DNA from: Chloroflexota bacterium
Lineage (GTDB): Bacteria > Chloroflexota > Limnocylindria > Limnocylindrales > CSP1-4
Length of the DNA stretch: 13,066 bases
NCBI GenBank assembly: GCA_021785115.1
Contig: JAJYGO010000012.1
Coordinates: forward strand, 1 to 13,066
Reading direction: 5' to 3'
Made by a program: the position numbers and the translations under genes. Below are positions 6,392 through 12,314 of the stretch, one piece after another; position 1 is the stretch's first letter; each line of letters begins with the position of its first letter. Below the pieces are notes generated by a model. That model was not told where the DNA came from. It saw only the letters and a list, made by a program, of their open reading frames with translations, and did not search any database.

Positions 6392-7786
6392 ATGGATGAA
6401 AGCCCCGAACTGTCCGTCCTGACGCAGACCCGCCGGCTCGCGTTCGTCGGCAGCGTGCTGCTCGTGCTCGTGGGGTGGTGCCTGGCAACGGGGCTGGTGA
6501 ACATGCGGGATCCCGCCCCCTTGTCGATCGGGACCGTCCACGGCCAACTCGAGGTGACCGCCGTCGGCCCGGGCGAGGAGGCATGGCTGTCCGGGGTGCG
6601 ACCCGGTGATCGAGTCGCCGCCCTAGCGCCCCCCGGCGATGCCCGGAGCTGGGACACCGCGCTGGTCGAGGTGGGCGGCGGCGCGACGCTGGACATCGGA
6701 CGGACGGAGTTCGTCAGCCAGGATCCGGTGCTGCTCGCTGCCCCGCTGGCGTTGCTCCTGCTCGCGCTGGTCGCCTGGCCTGGCGGCACGCTGTCCGTCG
6801 CGGCGCTCGTGCTCGCAGCGAGCCTCGATGCGTCGGCCAGCGCGTGGCTGGTTCGCCCGGCGGCACTCCTGGTATGGCTCACCCCCGCACTCGTCGCAGG
6901 CCTGGGCTTCGTTCGATTGCGCTATCGAGCGGCCGCCGTTTTCGCCCTCGGCGGCCTCTTCGTGGCCTGGATCGGCGGGTTGGCTGGGCTCTTGGACTGG
7001 CGCGCGCTGTATCTCGCCGCGCCGGTGGTCTCCGGCGCGCTCGTCGCGTGGAGGGGCGCACACACGCTCGGTGACGGGCTCGCTCGGGCGCGCCGGCGAC
7101 GTGCCGCATACTTCGAGCTCGGCGTCCCCGCCACGTGGCGGTCGACCCTGCTCGAGGAGCTCGTGCCAGGACGCGCGCTGGTGCCCAGGGTCGCGTCGAC
7201 GCTGGAGCGCAGGCGTCTGGCGTCCTCGCTCCACCGTGAGGTGCTGCCGGAGATCGACCGAGCGCGGGCCGCCCTTGCGCATGCCGATCTGGCGAGCCAG
7301 GCGACAAGCGCTCTGGACCGTGCATCCGCACAGTTGCGACAGGTGATGAACGACCGACACCCCATCGAACTCGAGGCGCTGGGGTTCGTGGAGGCAATCG
7401 AAGAGCTCGCCGAACGAGTGCAACGCGACGGCGGTCCGGAGGTACGGGTGCAGATCAGCACGGACGTCGACGCGGCGCCGCGGTTCGTGGAACTGACGGC
7501 GTTCGAAGCGGTGCGGGAGGCGCTGGCCAACGTGCGGCACCACGCCGCAGCGCACCTCGTCACCATCGACGTCGTCCATGCCCCGGACCGGCTCGAGGTC
7601 TCGGTGAGCGACGACGGGGTCGGTGTCCGGGGTGCGTCCATCGAGCAGGCCCTGCGGAGCGGGCATCGTGGCCTGGCCGAGCTCGAAGCGAATGCGCGCG
7701 CGTTGGGAGCGCGAGCCGAGGTTCACGCGCGGACCGGAGGGGGAACCACGATGGAGTGGCGATGGACCGCCAGCCCGTCCGCCTGA
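6392..7786 (+). CDS. Membrane sensor histidine kinase with PDZ-like extracytoplasmic segment
   Basis: The 464-residue kinase begins with a membrane helix (15-36). An exposed segment of about 75 residues follows, containing EVTAVGPGEEAWLSGVRPGD, the ligand-groove and GD signature of PDZ domains. Four to five more membrane helices lie between about 112 and 220. The dimerisation helix reads LERRRLASSLHREVLPEI, with His281 as the likely phosphorylated residue; it resembles HisKA_3, but His-Arg-Glu replaces the usual His-Asp. The ATP-binding domain has the N box EALAN (376-380), G box SDDGVGV (406-412) and a late GHRGLAELEANARALGA helix. The start at 6392 is the first ATG past the divergent gene's leader; ATG 6377 is an alternative. 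Earlier ATGs lie antisense to the crystallin gene. Its 3' end overlaps the response regulator by 25 bp, so they form a pair. Confidence 0.88.
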   Translation: MDESPELSVLTQTRRLAFVGSVLLVLVGWCLATGLVNMRDPAPLSIGTVHGQLEVTAVGPGEEAWLSGVRPGDRVAALAPPGDARSWDTALVEVGGGATLDIGRTEFVSQDPVLLAAPLALLLLALVAWPGGTLSVAALVLAASLDASASAWLVRPAALLVWLTPALVAGLGFVRLRYRAAAVFALGGLFVAWIGGLAGLLDWRALYLAAPVVSGALVAWRGAHTLGDGLARARRRRAAYFELGVPATWRSTLLEELVPGRALVPRVASTLERRRLASSLHREVLPEIDRARAALAHADLASQATSALDRASAQLRQVMNDRHPIELEALGFVEAIEELAERVQRDGGPEVRVQISTDVDAAPRFVELTAFEAVREALANVRHHAAAHLVTIDVVHAPDRLEVSVSDDGVGVRGASIEQALRSGHRGLAELEANARALGARAEVHARTGGGTTMEWRWTASPSA

Positions 7787-8388
7787 TCATAGTCGACGAT
7801 CACCCGACGATCCGCGAAGGATTGCGATCTGCCGCCAGCGCAGCCGGGGTCGAGCTCGTGGCCGCCGTCGGCGACATCCCCTCGGCGATGCGGGCGGCCA
7901 CGGAGTTGCGCGCCGATGTGGTGGTGTGTGACCTCCTCTTCGGCACTCACCCGGACGGGCTTCGATTCCTGGAGTGGTCCCGCATGCTGCCGACGAAGCT
8001 AGCAGTGATCGTGCTCTCGGCGTATGACCAACCCAGTCTGGTGCGTCGAGCGATTGAACTCGGCGCGGCTGGGTTTCTCCGCAAGAGCGCCACGCCGACC
8101 TCCATCGTGGGCGCTGTGGAACGCGCCGCGCGCGGCGAGCGGACCTTTGAGCCGGCGGTGTTGCAGGTCATGCACGCCGCGCCTGACCTGCCCTCGGCGC
8201 GCGAGCTCGAGGTGATCCGGCTGCTGGTGAAGGGGCTCAGCAACGACGAGATCGGTCGCTCATTGGGATTGAGCACCAAGACGATAGAAAGCCACTTGCG
8301 CCGCCTCTTCCGCCGCTACGCGTGCGTCGGACGGGTCGAGCTCGTCAACTGCGCGCAGCGGAACGGGTGGCTTCTCGTCTCGCAGTGA
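7762..8388 (+). CDS. NarL/FixJ-type response regulator
   Basis: This 208-residue DNA-binding regulator has a complete receiver domain: Asp12-Asp13 in IIVDDHP, the phosphorylation site Asp57 in VVVCDLLFG, Ser86 in VIVLSAYD and Lys108 in GFLRKSA. The C-terminal LuxR-type helix-turn-helix starts at LPSARELEVIRLLVKGLSN, and its recognition helix is in STKTIESHLRRLFRRY. The ATG at 7762 follows GGAG by five bases; a GTG at 7756 is less well placed. It overlaps the kinase gene and is therefore its cognate partner. Likely targets are the genes divergent from the kinase (secreted crystallin-like protein and peptidase), as is usual for such pairs, but no repeated operator could be demonstrated between them. 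Confidence 0.93.
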   Translation: MDRQPVRLIIVDDHPTIREGLRSAASAAGVELVAAVGDIPSAMRAATELRADVVVCDLLFGTHPDGLRFLEWSRMLPTKLAVIVLSAYDQPSLVRRAIELGAAGFLRKSATPTSIVGAVERAARGERTFEPAVLQVMHAAPDLPSARELEVIRLLVKGLSNDEIGRSLGLSTKTIESHLRRLFRRYACVGRVELVNCAQRNGWLLVSQ

Positions 8389-8616
8389 CGCATCGGTAGC
8401 TCGGCGCAGACGCGGGACCTGCCCGTCGAGATGAGCGCGCAGACGCTCACGGTGCGTCATAAGGATCTCGATCGGGCGGGCGGGCGCACGCCTTGCGCCA
8501 AACCGTCGATCCGCCCAACGGTTGAAACGGGGCGCGTATGCCGCCTCGGGGCCAATCCTAGTGAGACGCACCCCCTTCGGGTCGGCCGCCGCGGCAATCC
8601 TCTGATGGACGTGTTC
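8389..8616. other. Convergent intergenic region, no gene recognised
   Basis: This stretch separates the ends of the response regulator (plus) and the mini-lipoprotein (minus). It contains a direct repeat GCGCAGACGC (8404-8413 and 8437-8446), a TGACGCA/TGCGTCA pair at 8386-8392 and 8453-8459, and a 6-bp inverted repeat AACCGT/ACGGTT (8501-8523) with an 11-base loop. None is followed by a T-rich tract, so no ordinary intrinsic terminator can be called for either gene. No tRNA or convincing small ORF is seen. Confidence 0.4.
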
Positions 8617-8775
8617 TCACCCACCGCAGCCGCAGACCGACAGCTCGGCCGGGGACGACTGGCATCCGCCCAGGAGAGCGAGCAGCAGGACAGGGAGCAA
8701 GAGCCGGGGAACGCACTTCCATGGAGGCCGAGTGCCGGGGAAGGCCGCGGCTCGGGCATCGGTGCGACCAGCCAT
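8617..8775 (-). CDS. Very small lipoprotein with Cys-Gly-Cys tail
   Basis: A 52-residue frame starts at ATG 8775, 25 bases after the stop of the 212-aa gene. It contains a basic stretch and a hydrophobic core, PRLLLPVLLLALLGGC, which is a good lipobox (LGGC). If cut there, the mature peptide would be only CQSSPAELSVCGCGG, 15 residues with two more cysteines in a CGC motif. No ribosome site is seen, so translation may depend on the upstream gene. The short mature part could mean a genuine lipopeptide, a heterodisulfide or metal-binding tag, or a larger lipoprotein truncated by a stop. The function is not known. Confidence 0.45.
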   Translation of the reverse strand: MAGRTDARAAAFPGTRPPWKCVPRLLLPVLLLALLGGCQSSPAELSVCGCGG

Positions 8776-8800
8776 GCCGGGCGCATGGAGCGCACGCCGC

Positions 8801-9439
8801 TCACGGAGCCGCCGCGAGACCGGTGGCGGCGGCCACAACCTGGCGCGCATACCCTTCGGCATCCGCCGCCGGCGCGATGAGACAGCTCGCCGGCGGCAGC
8901 GGCATGACCACCGGCTCCGGGTATTCGACGAGGAACACCGAGAGCGGCGCGAGCCGATCCTGGAACGGCGTGAGCGCCTTCCAGAGCGCGCGCTGCTGGC
9001 GTCCCGAGCCATGCAACCGACGGACATCCGACATTCGTCGCTTCCACGCCTCTCCCGCCGGCCTGTAATCGGCGAAGAGCGCGTCGAGGCGTGCCTGGAG
9101 TTCGGGTGGGCCGGGACAGAAGGAGCCTGGCGAGCGCAGCACCTCGGCGGCCGCGCGGGCTCGCTCGAGCATCGGGCCCTTCGCGTCGGACGTTCCCAAC
9201 GTGCGCGCGTGGTCACCGATGATCGCGTGCTGGCGCAGGATGGCGACAATCCATTCCCGCCATCGGGCGGCGTCCAAGCCGAGCTCGCGCAGGCCGCCGT
9301 CGGGGTCAGCGTGTGGGTCGAAGGGTGGAACGGACAGGCCGTCGAGGACGAGTGCGCGAACGCAGAACGCGACCGGTGGGAAGGCGTCTTCGGCCCAATA
9401 CCAGTGGTCGGACGCGCCGGAAACAAACGGGACGATCAT
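8801..9439 (-). CDS. Unrecognised 212-residue protein
   Basis: The frame has strong GC3 bias and a GGTGA ribosome site six bases before the ATG at 9439. The protein begins MIVPFVSGASDHWYWAEDAF and is rich in Trp and Arg. It has no signal peptide or membrane segment, so a cytoplasmic location is likely. Mostly helical regions follow, with charged segments such as AEVLRSPGSFCPGPPELQ and AWKRRMSDVRRLHGSGRQ, then hydrophobic strands LSVFLVEYPEPVVMPLP near the C-terminus. No family was recognised. It precedes a mini-lipoprotein by 25 bases, and its promoter is probably in the 193-base gap upstream (9440-9632), where a TTGACT hexamer occurs without a convincing -10 box. Confidence 0.75.
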   Translation of the reverse strand: MIVPFVSGASDHWYWAEDAFPPVAFCVRALVLDGLSVPPFDPHADPDGGLRELGLDAARWREWIVAILRQHAIIGDHARTLGTSDAKGPMLERARAAAEVLRSPGSFCPGPPELQARLDALFADYRPAGEAWKRRMSDVRRLHGSGRQQRALWKALTPFQDRLAPLSVFLVEYPEPVVMPLPPASCLIAPAADAEGYARQVVAAATGLAAAP

Positions 9440-9632
9440 GGTTCATCACCCTCACGTCGTGTCATGCTGTCGCGACCGATCCGCCCCGGACGCATGCGCC
9501 GACTCGGAGCACGCCGGGAGCACGCGCCGCCGACCATCCCAAGTCAATGGAAGCGACGCCTCCTACCGGATCGAGCGCCGCCCCGCGCTGTCGCAGTCAT
9601 CTCCATCGCCGGTGCCCCCTGCATCGGTCCCG

Positions 9633-9923
9633 TCAGCCCGCGTTCATCGGCCGCAGCTGGGCCGGCATGGCGAGGAAGAGCAGCAGGCCGCCGAGGGCGA
9701 GGACGACGAGCACGACGCCGGCGATCATCAACTCGCCCCGGATCATCGTGGCCCGTGCCTCCGACGGCACGGGCAGGGCCACGATGAGCAGCGTGGCAAG
9801 CGGCCCGAGCAGCAGCGAGACGAGAAACCAGAAGAGGCCGCTGCGCTGCTTGCCCTGCGCCAGCCCCGCGTTGATGAGCGCGAGCGTCCCCCAGCCGACC
9901 GCGTAACCCGACTGCCCTGGCAT
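9633..9923 (-). CDS. Small two-helix membrane protein
   Basis: This 96-residue protein has two clear membrane segments: GLFWFLVSLLLGPLATLLIV (about 29-48) and GVVLVVLALGGLLLFLAM (about 68-86). The N-terminal region (AVGWGTLALINAGLAQGKQR) is amphipathic, like short bacterial inner-membrane proteins of the superinfection-immunity or DUF-type classes, but no family can be named with confidence. The ATG follows GGAGGG by seven bases. The gene starts 27 bases after the SHOCT gene and is probably in the same transcript; both proteins may work together in the membrane. Confidence 0.75.
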   Translation of the reverse strand: MPGQSGYAVGWGTLALINAGLAQGKQRSGLFWFLVSLLLGPLATLLIVALPVPSEARATMIRGELMIAGVVLVVLALGGLLLFLAMPAQLRPMNAG

Positions 9924-9950
9924 CCTGCCGCCCTCCGCTTCTCGCTCGCC

Positions 9951-10157
9951 TCACCAGCCCAGGATCCGGCGTGCCTCTTCGTACTCGGCGGGCGTGATCT
10001 CGCCGCGAGCCAGGCGCTCGCGTAGCATGCGCAGCGGGTCCGACCGCCCGACGCCCGAGAGCCGGATGCCGAGGCTCACGATCAGCGCGCCGACCGCCAC
10101 GTACAGCGTCAGCGTGAGCCCGACGAACAGCACGGCGCCCAGCCCGCTCGTGTCCAC
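9951..10157 (-). CDS. SHOCT-domain membrane protein
   Basis: The 68-residue product consists of one membrane helix (about 8-32, GAVLFVGLTLTLYVAVGAL) and a C-terminal SHOCT motif, DPLRMLRERLARGEITPAEY followed by EEARRILG. SHOCT is a short helical oligomerisation domain found at the ends of many small bacterial membrane proteins. The start is a GTG at 10157, with GGGAG seven bases upstream; a longer ATG at 10176 is in another frame. The upstream serpin gene is 95 bases away with a strong hairpin between, so the SHOCT gene may be partly uncoupled from serpin transcription. Confidence 0.82.
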   Translation of the reverse strand: MDTSGLGAVLFVGLTLTLYVAVGALIVSLGIRLSGVGRSDPLRMLRERLARGEITPAEYEEARRILGW

Positions 10158-10178
10158 GTCCCCTCTCCCATCGCATTC

Positions 10179-10198
10179 GCGGCCCCCGACGGGGCCGC
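10179..10198 (-). terminator. Strong hairpin between the serpin and SHOCT genes
   Basis: GCGGCCCC (10179-10186) and GGGGCCGC (10191-10198) pair perfectly around a four-base loop. A weaker GTAGC/GCTAC hairpin lies at 10202-10223. On the minus strand no T-rich run follows; instead, the ribosome site of the SHOCT gene comes 10 to 20 bases later. It may stop some serpin transcripts, protect their 3' end, or act as a leader structure. Confidence 0.4.
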
Positions 10199-10252
10199 CT
10201 AGTAGCCCGCCCCCAGCCGCTACCTCGCCCAACGCACCGCGCACCGTGCGGC

Positions 10253-11701
10253 TCATCGCTTGCTCGGGTCCGTCACGCGGCCCAGGAACAGCACGGCGCC
10301 GGTGGCGGTGTCGCGCAGGGCGAAGAGGAAGGGCCGGTCGACCCGAAGCTCGCGCCAGGGTCCCATGTAGCCCGGGCCGCCGGTGCTGCCCAGGACCGCG
10401 GTGGCGGCCGCCGCCTCGGTCCCCTGCTCGTCGATGTCGATATTGGCCTGGTGAACCACGGCGCTGATGTAGAGCGGCTCCTGCCTGGTGATCCCCGAGA
10501 AGTCGGCGCGGGCCATGTCGAACGGGATGGGCATGCCCATCGCAGCAAGAGCGTCGGTCAGATTGACCGGCCCAGTGTTCGCCCCGATGCGGGGCAGATG
10601 GAGGGCGATCGGCTGGGGGGTCAGCGCGGCCGAGATGCGCCCGAGCTCCGCCGGCGTGAGCGCAGCCGAGAACGCGGCGAGATCGTCGGGCACGATGATC
10701 GTGAGCGCGAGCGTGCCGAGGTAGGGCAGCTGGACGGCCCACCAGCCGGTGCCACGCGCGTACGGGTAGAAGTAGCTCCCGGCCATCGTCGGCACCGACA
10801 CGGTCGATCCGTCGGCAAGCGTGAACGGCGCGGGTGCCGTGGCCTGAGTCTGGAACGGCTCCTGCCAGGGGGCCTTGAGGTAGATCGTGTTGACGAGGGC
10901 GATGCGGGTGCGGCGGGTCACCGCGGGTGGCCCCAGCAGCTCCGGGATGCGATCGTGGGTCTGCGCCTTCACCCAGGCGTTGATCGCCCGCCGGGCGCCA
11001 TCGGGGTCGGCCTTGAAGTCGACGAGCCGGAGCCCCGCGCCGAAGCGCGTGGCGAGCGCGTCGAGGTAGGCGGGCTCGAGCGCGAGATCGCGCTGCGCGA
11101 AGGGCGCGTTGGCGATCTGCAGGGCGACCTCGGGGGGCGCGTTCGGGCCGAGCGCGTACTGGGCGAAGACCTGGTTGAGGGCGGCGAGCGAGGCGTCGAG
11201 CGCGTTCACCCCGGTCGCCTGGGCGTCGGAGCCAAACCCGTGCAGAACCGCGTCCATCTGGGTCGCCGTCTCGCCGCGGGCGCCTGCTCGCGCCATGGCG
11301 AGCGCGATCGCGATGCTCGCAGGCGAGATCACGCTGTTTCCTCCGCCCGACGCGAGCCGCCGCAACAGCGCCAGACCGAACGCGTTGACCTCCGCGGCGG
11401 CCTGGGTCGCCTGGGCCGGGGTGGTCGTGGGACGGCTGGCCGACGACATCGCGAGGGCGATGCCATCGGGGCCGGTGCTGATGGTGGGGGTGGGCTCAGC
11501 CGCGCTCGGAGTGACGCCGGGGACCGAGGCGGGAGGCGGCGACGGACGGGCGCTCGCTGGGGCCGACGGAGCGACCGAGCCCGCGGCGGCAGGAGTCGCC
11601 GAGCCTCGCCCGGGCGTCGCGCTCGCCGTAGAGGCGCATCCAGCCAGCTGGGCGGCAACGAGCGCGAGTGCGAGCAGCCGGCCCGTGGAACGGTGCGACA
11701 T
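10253..11701 (-). CDS. Lipoprotein serpin (family I4 protease inhibitor)
   Basis: The 482-residue protein has a lipoprotein signal ending in AAQLAGC (cysteine 22) and a 50-residue Ala/Pro/Ser/Thr-rich tether, then a full serpin domain (about 100-480). Serpin signatures are NSVISPASIAIALAMARAG (122-140), ADFSGIT (399-405), YISAVVHQANIDIDEQGTEA (411-430) and DRPFLFALRDTATGAVLFLG (455-474). The hinge GTEAAAAT (427-434) has the small residues needed for loop insertion, so it should be inhibitory. Counting from the hinge, P1-P1' falls at Gly441-Gly442 in a Gly-rich loop (STGGPGYMG), so the target protease is unclear. The ATG at 11701 follows GGGAGG by seven bases and is one base past the sigma factor stop. 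The tether suggests activity at the outer membrane face. Confidence 0.93.
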   Translation of the reverse strand: MSHRSTGRLLALALVAAQLAGCASTASATPGRGSATPAAAGSVAPSAPASARPSPPPASVPGVTPSAAEPTPTISTGPDGIALAMSSASRPTTTPAQATQAAAEVNAFGLALLRRLASGGGNSVISPASIAIALAMARAGARGETATQMDAVLHGFGSDAQATGVNALDASLAALNQVFAQYALGPNAPPEVALQIANAPFAQRDLALEPAYLDALATRFGAGLRLVDFKADPDGARRAINAWVKAQTHDRIPELLGPPAVTRRTRIALVNTIYLKAPWQEPFQTQATAPAPFTLADGSTVSVPTMAGSYFYPYARGTGWWAVQLPYLGTLALTIIVPDDLAAFSAALTPAELGRISAALTPQPIALHLPRIGANTGPVNLTDALAAMGMPIPFDMARADFSGITRQEPLYISAVVHQANIDIDEQGTEAAAATAVLGSTGGPGYMGPWRELRVDRPFLFALRDTATGAVLFLGRVTDPSKR

Positions 11702-11702
11702 G

Positions 11703-12314
11703 TCAGTCCCTCCCGCCAGCGGAGATCCGCGGGTCGAAAGCAACGCCACGGCGAAGAGCTGTCTGGGGGCGGCTCTCGGGACGCGCCAACGCGACCCTCT
11801 CGCCCGGTCGCTCGATCTGCGCCCGAAGGTCGGCGAGCCCGCGGGCCAGGCAGGCACCGAAGGCGGAGGGCGCCACGCCCAGACCGAACGCCGCGTCGGC
11901 GGCCGAAAGTCCGAGCGTGAAGCGGAGCAGCAGCGCGGCACGCGCCTCGAAGGGCAGCCCGGAGAGCGCCCCGGCGATGGTCGACCCCGCGACGTCGTGC
12001 CTGACCTGGCCGGCGAGGAGCCCGCGACGAGCCGGGAGGGCGCCCGAACCGACCCGCCGGCGCGCGTGGCGCACGCACAGCCCCGCCAGCCAGGCCGTGA
12101 GCGGGAGGCGTTCGTCGCCTCGTTCGATCGCGCGGAACGCCTCGACGAACGTGGCGGTCACCACGTCCTCGGCCACGGCCGGCGATCCGGCGAGCCGCAC
12201 GGCGAGGCTGAACAGCAGGCGGCTCCGCGAGGCGATGAACTCGGCGTACGCCGCCTCCGAGCCCGCCCGGCAGCGCCGGACCAGCTCGCGCTCCCGCGCC
12301 AGCTCGTCGTTCAT
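11703..12314 (-). CDS. ECF-type RNA polymerase sigma factor
   Basis: The 203-residue protein has the two core domains of ECF sigma factors. Region 2 is at about 20-88, with EFIASRSRLLFSLAVRLAG and SPAVAEDVVTATFVEAFRAI then LTAWLAGLCVRHARRRVG. Region 4 is at about 114-167, with LPFEARAALLLRFTLGLSAA and a helix-turn-helix GLGVAPSAFGACLARGLADL. A 35-residue basic tail follows. The start at 12314 is chosen because its ATGA overlaps the stop of the upstream gene; a further ATG at 12344 lies inside that gene. No ribosome site is seen, so translation is likely coupled. The gene is one base from the serpin start, implying that serpin synthesis is tied to sigma factor expression. Region 4 is divergent from common ECF groups. 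Confidence 0.87.
   Translation of the reverse strand: MNDELARERELVRRCRAGSEAAYAEFIASRSRLLFSLAVRLAGSPAVAEDVVTATFVEAFRAIERGDERLPLTAWLAGLCVRHARRRVGSGALPARRGLLAGQVRHDVAGSTIAGALSGLPFEARAALLLRFTLGLSAADAAFGLGVAPSAFGACLARGLADLRAQIERPGERVALARPESRPQTALRRGVAFDPRISAGGRD

Noticed and set aside
8386..8523. Possible tRNA, terminator or attachment site from short repeats in the convergent region
   Set aside because: There is no cloverleaf or T-loop consensus, no T-tract after the stems, and the repeats are only 6 to 10 bases long, which chance allows in DNA of this composition.
8260..8571. 103-codon minus-strand ORF across the end of the response regulator gene
   Set aside because: It is antisense to the conserved helix-turn-helix coding region and lacks a ribosome site and coding bias.
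8776..9426. Longer frame ending at 8617 that begins at 9426
   Set aside because: It overlaps the better supported 212-residue gene in another frame and reads as Arg/Ser-rich shadow sequence; only its last 52 codons look like a gene.
9436..9537. 33-codon minus-strand frame whose stop overlaps the start of the 212-residue gene (ATGA)
   Set aside because: It is Arg-rich with poor codon bias and no ribosome site; the overlap alone is not enough to call a leader peptide.
9544..10176. 210-codon minus-strand ORF over the SHOCT and two-helix membrane genes
   Set aside because: It is out of frame with both genes and reads as Arg/Ala-rich shadow sequence.
10451..11920. 489-codon plus-strand ORF and other long plus-strand frames over the serpin and sigma genes
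   Set aside because: They are high-GC shadow frames rich in Arg, Gly and Pro, antisense to genes with clear family motifs.
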